A stretch of 64,000 bases of DNA from Prevotella sp. (GTDB lineage: Bacteria > Bacteroidota > Bacteroidia > Bacteroidales > Bacteroidaceae): positions 31,682-95,681 of the forward strand of contig JALCDQ010000008.1 of the NCBI GenBank assembly GCA_022641735.1, in the 5' to 3' direction. The notes below the pieces were generated by a model. The model worked only from the letters and a program-made list of their open reading frames with translations, had not been told where the DNA came from and ran no database searches. Made by a program: the position numbers and the translations under genes. Shown piece after piece: positions 26,838 through 35,286 of the stretch. Each line of letters opens with the position of its first letter. The first letter of the stretch is position 1.

Positions 26838-28205
26838 CTATTTGGAAAACTCTAAAGCGAAAGATTGATTCTTCATTCCTTGTGGCAGGGTGACGGTCAC
26901 TTGGTCTCCTTGTTTCTTTGTTTTCAGGTTTTTACCCGTACTTAAGAGTTTTACATTGCCTTTTGGCAGGTTGCCTGTCCATGAGATAGTGCTTGGCAAG
27001 GTGTCACCTTCTTTGAGCATATAAATGGCGTAAAGGTGTTTTCCATCTTTGTTGGCAGTAAACCAAACATTGCCATCATGGTATTCCTTGGCATTGGTGG
27101 TGTTATATATAGCCGTTCCATTGGTTTTCAACCATTTGCCGATAGCCTCAAGACGAGTTACTGCTTCAGGTTGGATAAGTCCTTCTGGAGTAGGACCAAC
27201 GCCCAAAACAAGGTTTCCACCCTTAGCAACAATCTCGATTAAGATGTTTATCACCTTATCTGCACTCTTCCATGTAGGACGTGGAACCCATCCCCAATCG
27301 TTAGTGAGAGTGATGCAACTCTCCCAAGGATAATTCAGCTGTGTTTCCAGAATGGTACGTTCTGGTGTCTGATAGTTCTCGTATGGGCCATGGATAGTAC
27401 GGTCCACCATAATCAAACCAGGTTGATTATGGCGCGCCATCGTGGCTATTTTCGGCATGTCAATATCCTGATTATTCTCTTTGCAGACCCATCCGCCATC
27501 CAACCAAAGGATATCTACGTTGCCATAACGTGAGAGAATTTCATCCATTTGATTATACACGAATGTCTTGAATGCATTCCATCTCCATGGCCATTTTTTG
27601 ATATCATAATTCACATTACGGCCGTTTTTGGTTGGATACACATCCCACCAGTAATCTTGGCTATGCCAATCGGGTTTTGAGAAGTATTCGCCAATCATGA
27701 AATTCTTATCCCGAAAGGCCTGAAGCACATATTTCAGAACATCCCGTTTGGGGTTATCCTTGAAGGCATGATGGGCTATGGAATAGTCGGTATATTTAGA
27801 ATCAAACATGCAGAAGCCATCGTGATGCTTGGTGGTGAATATCATGTATTTCATTCCTGCATCCTGCATCACCTGCGCCCATTGGTTAGGGTTGAACTTC
27901 GTGGGGTTGAATTTGTCAGCAAGACCCCAATACCAGTTCTTATATTGCTGATAAGTCATGGTGGTATCGCGCGTTACCCAGTCTTCATCGCATATTGCCC
28001 ATGACTCTACCATGCCAGGAACAGAATAGACACCCCAATGCATCAGGACTCCGAATTTCAAGTCCTGCCAATGCTTGAGTTTGTTGACTACTTGCTGGTC
28101 AGTAGGCCATTCATAGGTCTTCGACCGCTGATAAACATCTCCTTGGCTATATGCCGTCAGGGCACAAAACGATAAAGCCAAACATACAATAATGGATTTC
28201 CTCAT
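26838..28205 (-). CDS. alpha-L-fucosidase, glycoside hydrolase family 29
   Basis: Exported 455-residue enzyme (signal peptide MRKSIIVCLALSFCALTAYS). GH29 landmarks: 'KFGVLMHWGVYSVPGMVESW' near residue 50, 'TTKHHDGFCMFDSKYTDYSI' near 125, and the nucleophile motif 'VDILWLDGGWV' with Asp about residue 236. A C-terminal beta-sandwich ('LSTGKNLKTKKQGDQVTVTLP') follows. It is divergent from the DUF1573-GH29-GH3 operon over 94 bp, which suggests shared control. Compared with the other GH29 proteins here it has a longer insertion before the first histidine pair. Confidence 0.9.
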   Translation of the reverse strand: MRKSIIVCLALSFCALTAYSQGDVYQRSKTYEWPTDQQVVNKLKHWQDLKFGVLMHWGVYSVPGMVESWAICDEDWVTRDTTMTYQQYKNWYWGLADKFNPTKFNPNQWAQVMQDAGMKYMIFTTKHHDGFCMFDSKYTDYSIAHHAFKDNPKRDVLKYVLQAFRDKNFMIGEYFSKPDWHSQDYWWDVYPTKNGRNVNYDIKKWPWRWNAFKTFVYNQMDEILSRYGNVDILWLDGGWVCKENNQDIDMPKIATMARHNQPGLIMVDRTIHGPYENYQTPERTILETQLNYPWESCITLTNDWGWVPRPTWKSADKVINILIEIVAKGGNLVLGVGPTPEGLIQPEAVTRLEAIGKWLKTNGTAIYNTTNAKEYHDGNVWFTANKDGKHLYAIYMLKEGDTLPSTISWTGNLPKGNVKLLSTGKNLKTKKQGDQVTVTLPQGMKNQSFALEFSK

Positions 28206-28246
28206 ATTGCTAATGATTTATTTTTTGTGGTAAAGATACAAATAAT

Positions 28247-28278
28247 TTTGGATATATGCGTCAAATTCCTTAATTTTG
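28247..28278 (+). promoter_or_regulatory. Promoter of the DUF1573-GH29-GH3 operon
   Basis: TTTG, 20 bp, TAATTTTG; the ATG is at 28300, so the leader is only about 15 nt. The divergent GH29 promoter must overlap this region but was not clearly recognised. Confidence 0.7.
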
Positions 28279-28299
28279 CAGAAAAATAAAACCTAACAA

Positions 28300-29055
28300 A
28301 TGAAAAGATTATTATTTCTATTGCTCTCTTTTACTTTCTGCATGGGTATTTCCGCTCAGAGTGAACCTACTTATTCTAAGACCTTCCAGTATGATAAGCG
28401 CATCCATGATTTTGGTACTATCCAAGAGAAAAAAGGCCGTGTAAGCCATGTTTTCACCTTTACGAATAAGGGAAATAAGCCTGTTGCTATCACGGAAGTG
28501 AATGCTTGGTGTGGTTGTACGACAACTAATTTCACCAAATCGGCCATCATGCCGGGGAAGACAGGCAAGGTTACCGTAACCTATAATCCGTTTTCTCGTC
28601 CTGGAAAGTTCAGTAAAGAGGTGGTGGTCTTGCTGAATGACGGCAAAGAATACACCCGCATTTGGGTGAAAGGAAATGTGATTGGTTATCTGCACCCTGT
28701 CACTGAAGACCATCCTTATTATTTTGGAGACGGTCTATATCTTGGTTATGAGGTGCTGCCTTTTGCCAGTTTGGAGGTTGGAGAGTCGTATACTTTCGAC
28801 CAGCGTATTGCAAATAATACTAATAAACCTATGACCGTGGTTTTCAAGCGAGTACCTGATAATCGGGTGTTGAAGATGCCTGACAAGATACAATTGAAAC
28901 CTATGGAGCGCACAACGTTCAAGGTGACCTATCGGACACCTAAAGTTTATCATCACAATCGCTACATATTGGTCTATCCGATAGTGAATGGAAAGAAAGA
29001 AAGACCTATCCGCGTGACCTTTTTTGGTGTTAAAGGACAGAAAATGACTTTATAA
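28300..29055 (+). CDS. DUF1573-domain exported protein (paralogue of 44113-44871)
   Basis: A 251-residue exported protein (signal peptide MKRLLFLLLSFTFCMGISAQ). The N-terminal half is a DUF1573 Ig-like domain: 'IHDFGTIQEKKGRVSHVFTF', 'NAWCGCTTTNF', then 'VTYNPFSRPGKFSKEVVVLLND'. The second half is another beta-domain ('RIANNTNKPMTVVFKRVPDN'). No catalytic motif. It heads an operon with GH29 and GH3, 12 bases before the GH29 start. Its close paralogue follows the first SusC/D cassette. DUF1573 domains have no established biochemical role; an accessory or glycan-contacting role is inference from context. Confidence 0.85.
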   Translation: MKRLLFLLLSFTFCMGISAQSEPTYSKTFQYDKRIHDFGTIQEKKGRVSHVFTFTNKGNKPVAITEVNAWCGCTTTNFTKSAIMPGKTGKVTVTYNPFSRPGKFSKEVVVLLNDGKEYTRIWVKGNVIGYLHPVTEDHPYYFGDGLYLGYEVLPFASLEVGESYTFDQRIANNTNKPMTVVFKRVPDNRVLKMPDKIQLKPMERTTFKVTYRTPKVYHHNRYILVYPIVNGKKERPIRVTFFGVKGQKMTL

Positions 29056-29067
29056 ATATTCAGAACT

Positions 29068-30888
29068 ATGACATTCAGACACCTATTTATATATATGCTT
29101 CTTGCGCTTCCGATGAGTATGACAGCGCAAGAAAATGCCCCTGCTCCCATTGCTCCACTGCCTTCAAAAGACCAAGTGGAATGGCAAAAGATGGGAACTT
29201 ATGCGTTTATTCATTTCGGTCCTAACACCTTTGGCAATCGAGAATGGGGATATGGTGACGCGCCATTGGAAAGTTTCAATCCGAAGAAACTCGATTGTGA
29301 GCAATGGGCAAAGACCCTGAAGGCTGCCGGTATGACGGGCATTATCCTTACCTGCAAGCATCATGACGGGTTCTGCTTGTGGCCTACTAAATATACGGAC
29401 TATAGCATTCGCAACACGCCTTATAAGAACGGGAAGGGTGATATCGTAGGAGAACTCTCCAAAGCCTGCAAGAAATACGGGCTCAAATTCGGTGTTTATC
29501 TCTCTCCGTGGGACCGTCATCAGGCCTTTTATGGTACTCCTCTCTATGTGGAATACTTCTATGCGCAACTCAAAGAACTGCTCACGCAATATGGCAACAT
29601 ATTCGAGATATGGTTTGATGGGGCTAATGGCGGCGACGGATATTATGGCGGAGCCCGTGAAGCCCGAAAGATAGACAGGCGCACGTATTATAATTTCCCT
29701 CGTGCTTGGCAGATGGTGCATGAACTTCAACCGCAAGCTATCATCTTTTCAGATGGAGGTCCGGGTTGCCGATGGGTCGGTAATGAGAGTGGTTATGCGT
29801 TTGCCACCAACTGGTCTTTCCTTCGCAGCAAGGAGGTTTATCCTGGTTATGATAATTATTGGACTCTTCAGTCGGGCCATGAAGATGGAGATGCGTGGAT
29901 ACCTTCTGAATGTGATACCTCTATCAGGCCAGGATGGTTCTATCATGAGAGTGAAAATGGCAAGGTGAAGAGCGTCGAGCAGTTGGTCGATCTCTATTAT
30001 CGCAGCGTTGGACATAATAGTAATTTAATCTTGAATATGCCTGTTGACAAGGATGGATTGATACACCCTATCGACTCTGCAAGGGTCATCGCTTTCCATC
30101 AGCAAATCGTTTCGGAGCTGAAAACCAATCTCCTTGCAAAAGGCGTGACGATAAAGGCTTCGAATGTACGTGGCAAAGCGTTCAGTGAAAAGCTATTAAC
30201 AGACGGACAATTCGATACTTATTGGAGTGTAAAAGATGGTCTTTTGCAGTCCTCTTTGTTACTTTCTTTCAAGACCCCAACTAAACTTAACCGAATGATG
30301 TTGCAAGAGTATATCCCTTTAGGACAAAGAGTGAAGAAGTTCTTGGTGGAATATCGGCAGGGCAAAGAGTGGTTTCCTTTGAAATTGAATGAGGAAACCA
30401 CCACCATCGGCTATAAGCGATTGCTACGCTTCAAAACCATTGAAACTCAGCACATTCGCATTTCTTTCCTCGATTCCCGTGGTCCTATATGCATCAGTGA
30501 GTTAGGAGCTTATTATGCTCCAAATGCCAAAGATGCCTTTGTGGAGGAAGTGAAGGATGTGAAAAGCCTGCCTTTCACCGCCTTTGCAAAAGACCCTGAT
30601 GAGATGTACTTTGATTTAGGGAAGGGGCAACAGGTAAAGGCTTTCTATTATTTACCCCAGCAAAGTGCCAATCCGAAAGGCATGGTATCCAATTATGAGT
30701 TATATGCCGGCATGACAACGACGGATATGCATCTTGTGGCAAGCGGTGAGTTCTCTAATATTCGCAATCATCCTGTCATGCAGGAGGTTTACTTTACCCC
30801 AACCAATGCCCGTTATCTCAAGCTCAAGGCCACGCGAATGGTCAAAGAGGGCGAGTCCATCGGCTTTGACAAAATCGCAATACAATAA
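29068..30888 (+). CDS. alpha-L-fucosidase, GH29 with C-terminal carbohydrate-binding region
   Basis: Exported 606-residue enzyme (signal peptide MTFRHLFIYMLLALPMSMTA). The GH29 barrel shows 'YAFIHFGPNTFGNREWG' near residue 45, 'TCKHHDGFCLWPTKYTDYSI' near 95 and the nucleophile motif 'FEIWFDGANGGDGYYGG' with Asp about 184. This variant resembles the narrow-specificity GH29 group acting on alpha-1,3/1,4 branched fucose, though that is inference. Residues about 360-485 look like a galactose-binding/F5-8C type module ('LLTDGQFDTYWSV'), followed by another beta domain. Second gene of the DUF1573-GH29-GH3 operon. Confidence 0.9.
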   Translation: MTFRHLFIYMLLALPMSMTAQENAPAPIAPLPSKDQVEWQKMGTYAFIHFGPNTFGNREWGYGDAPLESFNPKKLDCEQWAKTLKAAGMTGIILTCKHHDGFCLWPTKYTDYSIRNTPYKNGKGDIVGELSKACKKYGLKFGVYLSPWDRHQAFYGTPLYVEYFYAQLKELLTQYGNIFEIWFDGANGGDGYYGGAREARKIDRRTYYNFPRAWQMVHELQPQAIIFSDGGPGCRWVGNESGYAFATNWSFLRSKEVYPGYDNYWTLQSGHEDGDAWIPSECDTSIRPGWFYHESENGKVKSVEQLVDLYYRSVGHNSNLILNMPVDKDGLIHPIDSARVIAFHQQIVSELKTNLLAKGVTIKASNVRGKAFSEKLLTDGQFDTYWSVKDGLLQSSLLLSFKTPTKLNRMMLQEYIPLGQRVKKFLVEYRQGKEWFPLKLNEETTTIGYKRLLRFKTIETQHIRISFLDSRGPICISELGAYYAPNAKDAFVEEVKDVKSLPFTAFAKDPDEMYFDLGKGQQVKAFYYLPQQSANPKGMVSNYELYAGMTTTDMHLVASGEFSNIRNHPVMQEVYFTPTNARYLKLKATRMVKEGESIGFDKIAIQ

Positions 30889-30908
30889 AACAAACACTAT
30901 ATACAGCT

Positions 30909-33239
30909 ATGAGAAGGACAATGATTTTAGCCTTGTTGGCTATGCTTACGATGGGCAGTATGGCGCAAAAGAACCTGCCTTATAAGAACCCCAAGCTCCC
31001 TATAGAGCAACGGGTGAAAGACCTATTATCAAGGATGACGCTTGAGGAAAAGGTCGGACAGATGCGCTGCACCCTTGCTTGGAACTATTATGAAATACAA
31101 GGCAACAAGGTTGTCCCTTCTGAACTCTTTAAGAAAGACATCAAAGAGGGCAATATCGGCATGCTTTGGGCTACCTATCGAGCCGACCCTTGGACGCAGA
31201 AATCCCTTTCCAATGGGCTCAATCCTGAACTTGCCGCCAAGGCAGGGAATGCCCTTCAGAAGTATGTCATCGACAATACCCGTTTGGGTATACCGCTCTT
31301 TTTGGCAGAGGAAGCTCCTCATGGGCACATGGCCATCGGCACAACAGTCTTCCCGACAGGATTGGGAATGGCTGCCACATGGTCTCCCGAGACGGCTGAA
31401 GCTATGGGACGAGTGGTCAGTAAAGAGGTTCGCTTGCAAGGAGCGCACATCAGTTACGGCCCTGTGCTTGACCTTTCGCGCGACCCTCGATGGTCAAGAG
31501 TGGAGGAAAGCATGGGTGAAGACCCTGTCCTCACGGGCACTATAGCCGCTGCTTTGGTGAAAGGATTGGGCGGAGGCGACCTCTCCAAGCCTTATTCCAC
31601 CCTTGTTACCTTGAAGCATTTCATTGCTTATGGTACCACGGAAGGTGGTCAGAACGGCAATCAGAGCATTGTCGGGCAGCGTGATTTGTTGCAGAATTTC
31701 CTCCCACCTTTTAAGAAAGTGATCGATGCGGGTGCTCTTTCGGTGATGACTTCGTATAATTCTCTCGATGGAATCCCTTCTACTGGCAGTGCGGAACTTT
31801 ATACTGACATTCTTCGCAAGCAATGGAATTTCAAGGGATTTGTCGTTTCCGACCTCTATAGCATTGATGGCTTATGGGAAACTCATCATGTTGCGAAGAC
31901 CCGACAAGAGGCTGGCGTGATGGCTTTGAAGGCCGGTGTGGATGAAGACCTTGGTGGAAAGGCGTTTGAAGGGCTTGTTGATGCCGTGAAGAAAGGCATG
32001 GTGAGTGAGCAGGAGATTGATGTTGCTTGCGGCAGAATCTTGCAAAAAAAGTTTGAGATGGGCCTTTTCGACCATCCTTACGTGGATGTGAAGGCAGCTA
32101 AAGAGGTGCGTTCTGAGGCTGATAAGGCCGTTGCGCTTGAGGCTGCACAGAAGTTGGTGACCCTTTTAAAGAATGACCATAACACCCTTCCTTTACGGAA
32201 AGACATGAAAGTGGCTGTTATCGGTCCGAATGCCGATAATGTCTATAATATGCTGGGCGACTATACGGCCCCTCAAGAGCCAGGAAATGTGAAGACGATA
32301 TTGATGGGCATCCAGTCGAAACTTCCTAAAGAGAACGTTGAATACGTGAAGGGATGCGCCGTCAGAGATACCAATAATTGCAACATCAATGAAGCTGTGG
32401 AGGCTGCAAAACGGGCAGATGTGGTCGTCGTGGCCGTTGGAGGCTCAAGCGCTCGCGACTTCAAGACCAGTTATAAGGCAACAGGTGCTGCCGAAGCAGA
32501 CATCAAATCCATCAGTGATATGGATAGTGGGGAGGGCTACGACCGTGCTTCTCTCTCGCTTTTGGGCCGCCAGCAAGAGCTTTTGGAGGCTCTGAAGAAG
32601 ACAGGCAAGCCTCTTGTGGTGATCTATATAGAAGGAAGGCCCCTCGAAAAGAACTGGGCGGCAGCAAATGCGGATGCCCTTCTGACCGCTTATTATCCGG
32701 GACAAGAGGGCGGACAGGCCATTGCCGATGTGCTCTTTGGCGATGTCAATCCGGCAGGAAGGTTGCCTATCTCGGTGCCTGTAAGTGTTGGGCAGTTGCC
32801 CGATTATTACAACAAGCGCGTTCCGAAACCGCATAACTATGTGGAAATGAGCGCTCAGCCGCTTTATACTTTCGGTTATGGACTCAGTTATACGACGTTC
32901 AGCTATAGCAATCTTCAGATTCAAAAGCAGGGCAAAGATTCGTTTTGCGTGTCGTTTGATGTGACCAATACGGGCTCCAAAGATGGCGATGAGGTCGCTC
33001 AGTTGTATCTCCATGACGCTGTGGCATCAGTGGTTCAGCCGATGGAACAGCTCAAACACTTCGCGCGCGTCTATATAAAGAAAGGTGAAACGCGGCATAT
33101 CGAGTTCGATGTCACCCCTGAAGACCTGCAAATGATTGGTCAGGATATGAAGCCGACCATAGAGCCAGGCGACTTTGAGGTGCTTGTGGGCAACTCATCC
33201 GACAATATTCTGCTGAAAGGAACATTGACCGTTGAATGA
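30909..33239 (+). CDS. Glycoside hydrolase family 3 (beta-glycosidase)
   Basis: Exported 776-residue enzyme (signal peptide MRRTMILALLAMLTMGSMAQ). The GH3 N-terminal barrel has 'GPVLDLSRDPRWSRVEESMGEDP', 'LVTLKHFIAYG' and the nucleophile motif 'FKGFVVSDLYSIDGL'. The C-terminal alpha/beta domain and a fibronectin-III-like domain ('FDVTNTGSKDGDEVAQLYLHD') complete the common three-domain layout. Substrate could be a beta-glucoside, beta-xyloside or another beta-linked sugar; it is not possible to choose. Third gene of the operon, 20 bases after the fucosidase, so it probably acts on the same glycan after fucose removal. Confidence 0.92.
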   Translation: MRRTMILALLAMLTMGSMAQKNLPYKNPKLPIEQRVKDLLSRMTLEEKVGQMRCTLAWNYYEIQGNKVVPSELFKKDIKEGNIGMLWATYRADPWTQKSLSNGLNPELAAKAGNALQKYVIDNTRLGIPLFLAEEAPHGHMAIGTTVFPTGLGMAATWSPETAEAMGRVVSKEVRLQGAHISYGPVLDLSRDPRWSRVEESMGEDPVLTGTIAAALVKGLGGGDLSKPYSTLVTLKHFIAYGTTEGGQNGNQSIVGQRDLLQNFLPPFKKVIDAGALSVMTSYNSLDGIPSTGSAELYTDILRKQWNFKGFVVSDLYSIDGLWETHHVAKTRQEAGVMALKAGVDEDLGGKAFEGLVDAVKKGMVSEQEIDVACGRILQKKFEMGLFDHPYVDVKAAKEVRSEADKAVALEAAQKLVTLLKNDHNTLPLRKDMKVAVIGPNADNVYNMLGDYTAPQEPGNVKTILMGIQSKLPKENVEYVKGCAVRDTNNCNINEAVEAAKRADVVVVAVGGSSARDFKTSYKATGAAEADIKSISDMDSGEGYDRASLSLLGRQQELLEALKKTGKPLVVIYIEGRPLEKNWAAANADALLTAYYPGQEGGQAIADVLFGDVNPAGRLPISVPVSVGQLPDYYNKRVPKPHNYVEMSAQPLYTFGYGLSYTTFSYSNLQIQKQGKDSFCVSFDVTNTGSKDGDEVAQLYLHDAVASVVQPMEQLKHFARVYIKKGETRHIEFDVTPEDLQMIGQDMKPTIEPGDFEVLVGNSSDNILLKGTLTVE

Positions 33240-33304
33240 CCGGAAATCATTGTTTGAAATTCAATCAATGACACCTTACAATCCTTTTAACCGTTAGAAG
33301 GCGA

Positions 33305-33383
33305 GTAAATCAGGCTGTTTTACTGAGTAAATCAGCCTGATTCATCGAGTAAAACAGCCTGATTTACTCAGCCCTTTACAGCA
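33305..33383. repeat. 22-bp-period array G (3 units), exact copy of array H core
   Basis: Units start at 33305, 33327 and 33349 with half-sites GTAAATCA/TGATTTAC and relatives, followed by GCCCTTTACAGCA. The 79-bp block 33305-33383 is identical to 58220-58298. It lies in the convergent gap between the GH3 gene and the sigma factor gene. Confidence 0.9.
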
Positions 33384-33436
33384 AAGGGTTGCGCAAGGGG
33401 TCATCTTTCAAAATAGGGAATATCGTTAATGGGATA

Positions 33437-34054
33437 TTAAACCATGGTGAAATACCATGCGATGAGCAGTATCTGCACCTCTGTATTGAGGTTTTCCTTG
33501 AATTGTTTGCGGAAAGCCACGAGCGCTTTGGATATGTGTTTCTCCACCACTTTGACGGAGATTCCCAGTTGCTCAGATATCTCCCGGTTCTTTAAACCTT
33601 CGAAACGACTCATCTCGAAGATTTGTCTTGAGCGTGGCGAGAGCATATCCATCACCTTCTCTATCTGTCGGCGGAGCTCATTATAGATGAGCTCCTCGTC
33701 ACTGTTATTCAGAAAGTCCTGATAATAAAGCTGTTCGTTGCCGCTTATATGAGCAAGGTAATCGATGTTATAGTTGTTGATAAGCGCCTGATGCTTCAGA
33801 TAATTGAGGCATCCGTTGCGCACCATCGTGAAGAGAAGAGCGGATATGGAGATGTAAGTAAGCGATTCCCGACGCTCCCAAAGATGCACAAAGCAGTCTT
33901 GGATGATGTCGTAAGTATCATCGACATCAGCGATGAAATGGGACGCATAGTTACGCAAACGGGGGTAATAGGTTTTGAATATATACTCATACGCCTCCGC
34001 CTTTCCAACCTTGATGTCGTCCATCAGTTCTTGGGAATCTTTGTAATTTCGCAT
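33437..34054 (-). CDS. ECF sigma factor of the SusC/FecR type
   Basis: RNA polymerase sigma factor likely activated by the FecR anti-sigma encoded divergently. The start is set at ATG 34054 (MRNYKDSQELMDDIKVG, 205 residues); the upstream ORF-track start would lie before the promoter. Region 2 is 'AYEYIFKTYYPRLRNYASHF' with 'DTYDIIQDCFVHLWE', and region 4 is 'LSPRSRQIFEMSRFEGLKNREISEQLGISVKVVEKHISKAL', the pattern of the large Bacteroidetes sigma expansion. It probably drives the first, STN-bearing SusC operon and maybe the second cassette. The C-terminal 'ILLIAWYFTMV' is a hydrophobic end common in this group. Confidence 0.92.
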   Translation of the reverse strand: MRNYKDSQELMDDIKVGKAEAYEYIFKTYYPRLRNYASHFIADVDDTYDIIQDCFVHLWERRESLTYISISALLFTMVRNGCLNYLKHQALINNYNIDYLAHISGNEQLYYQDFLNNSDEELIYNELRRQIEKVMDMLSPRSRQIFEMSRFEGLKNREISEQLGISVKVVEKHISKALVAFRKQFKENLNTEVQILLIAWYFTMV

Positions 34055-34079
34055 TTGCAAACAATTGGTCTCCAGGTTA

Positions 34080-34110
34080 CAAAGGTAGATAATAATTGAC
34101 ACAAATGCAA
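34080..34110 (-). promoter_or_regulatory. Promoter of the sigma factor gene
   Basis: On the minus strand: TTG, 20 bp, TACCTTTG, giving a start near 34073 and a short leader to ATG 34054. Confidence 0.65.
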
Positions 34111-34190
34111 GAAAAAATTAAAATTATTTCTTTTTTATGGGTGGGTATTTCAAAATCGGGTTGTTATAATTATAGATTTAGGTTCATAAT

Positions 34191-35156
34191 ATGGTAAAAG
34201 AAACAAAACAACTGGCTATTAGTTACTTCGAGGGGAAGATTTCCCGTGAAGAAGAGAAAACATTGTTCGATTTCCTTCAGCAGAGTGAAGACAACCGTGT
34301 TTTGTTTCACAGTTGGGAAACTGAGTGGTCGGAGCATCATGACGTTGATGCCGAAACAGAACAGGCTTGGGAATTCCTGGCCTCCAAAATGTTGGAGGAA
34401 GAGGAGAAGCCTGCAAGAACTATCACGCTGTGGCGGCGTATTGCAGCCGCTGCAGCTATAGTTTTACTGATTGCAAGTACTGCTTTCACCACTTGGTATG
34501 TTACCAGCAATGCGCCTGAAAATTATTATGCGCTCACTGCACCGCAAGGAAGCAAGAGCCAACTTACGTTGCCTGATGGTTCTAAAGTATGGCTGAATGC
34601 TGGGTCTACACTTCGTTATTCTACCCAATACAGTCAGAAAAACCGCAAAGTGGAACTGACGGGAGAAGGCTATTTTGAGGTTGCCAAGCACGATGGCGCT
34701 GAATTTACCGTCAAGACAAGCGGATATGAGGTAGTCGTAAAGGGCACTCATTTCAATGTTTCAGCCTATAATGACGACCGCTATATCACGACAAACCTGA
34801 TGCAGGGAAGCGTGATGATTAACCGTGGAGAAGACCATCTGCTCATGAAACCGGGTGAGATGGTGAAATTGGATACAACTACAGGAGAGCTCATCAAGAG
34901 CACCTTCTCTAATAATGCAAATGCGTGGATTCAGAACATGATAGATTATGACGAGATTACTCTCGATGATTTTGCCAAGGTTCTGTCCCGTCAATATGCC
35001 GTGAATGTGAACATCCGCTCAGCAGCGCTCCGTCAGACCCAGTTCTCTATCTCATTGAGAAACAAGGAAACCATCGATGAAGTGCTCGATGCCCTCAAAC
35101 GTGTGATGAAAATGAAAGTACATCGGGACGGCAAGGACATCTACATTTCAGAATAA
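34191..35156 (+). CDS. FecR-family anti-sigma factor
   Basis: A 321-residue inner-membrane protein. The N-terminal cytoplasmic part (1-80) would hold the sigma factor, one membrane helix lies at about 83-103 ('IAAAAAIVLLIASTAF'), and the periplasmic FecR domain follows ('TLPDGSKVWLNAGSTLRYS', 'LTGEGYFEVAKHDGAEFTVK', 'GTHFNVSAYND'). The C-terminus has the DUF4974-type STN-like fold ('ALKRVMKMKVHRDGKDIYIS'). It is divergent from its sigma partner and 130 bp upstream of SusC1, whose STN domain is expected to touch it. No standard TAnnTTTG element was seen before it, so an alternative promoter is possible. Confidence 0.93.
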   Translation: MVKETKQLAISYFEGKISREEEKTLFDFLQQSEDNRVLFHSWETEWSEHHDVDAETEQAWEFLASKMLEEEEKPARTITLWRRIAAAAAIVLLIASTAFTTWYVTSNAPENYYALTAPQGSKSQLTLPDGSKVWLNAGSTLRYSTQYSQKNRKVELTGEGYFEVAKHDGAEFTVKTSGYEVVVKGTHFNVSAYNDDRYITTNLMQGSVMINRGEDHLLMKPGEMVKLDTTTGELIKSTFSNNANAWIQNMIDYDEITLDDFAKVLSRQYAVNVNIRSAALRQTQFSISLRNKETIDEVLDALKRVMKMKVHRDGKDIYISE

Positions 35157-35258
35157 GGCTTCGGCCATCCTGCAAGCAAAAACCGGTGATACCCATGAAA
35201 TGGGCATACATCCTATCAATTCTACATCTAAGGAAAATCTTATAAATATAAACATAAA

Positions 35259-35271
35259 TGTCTAACTTAAA
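35259..35271 (+). promoter_or_regulatory. Conserved 13-nt leader motif before SusC1
   Basis: TGTCTAACTTAAA ends 15 bases before the SusC1 ATG. The same 13 nt occurs at 45395-45407, 16 bases before the SusC2 ATG chosen here. The role is unknown; it may be a translation or leader signal, or a remnant of the duplication. Confidence 0.4.
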
Positions 35272-35286
35272 CAAACAACAAACACT

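Noticed and set aside
28206-28299. Minus-strand promoter for the GH29 gene at 28205
   Set aside because: Only TATCTTTA without a well-placed -33 was found; the support was too weak to list.
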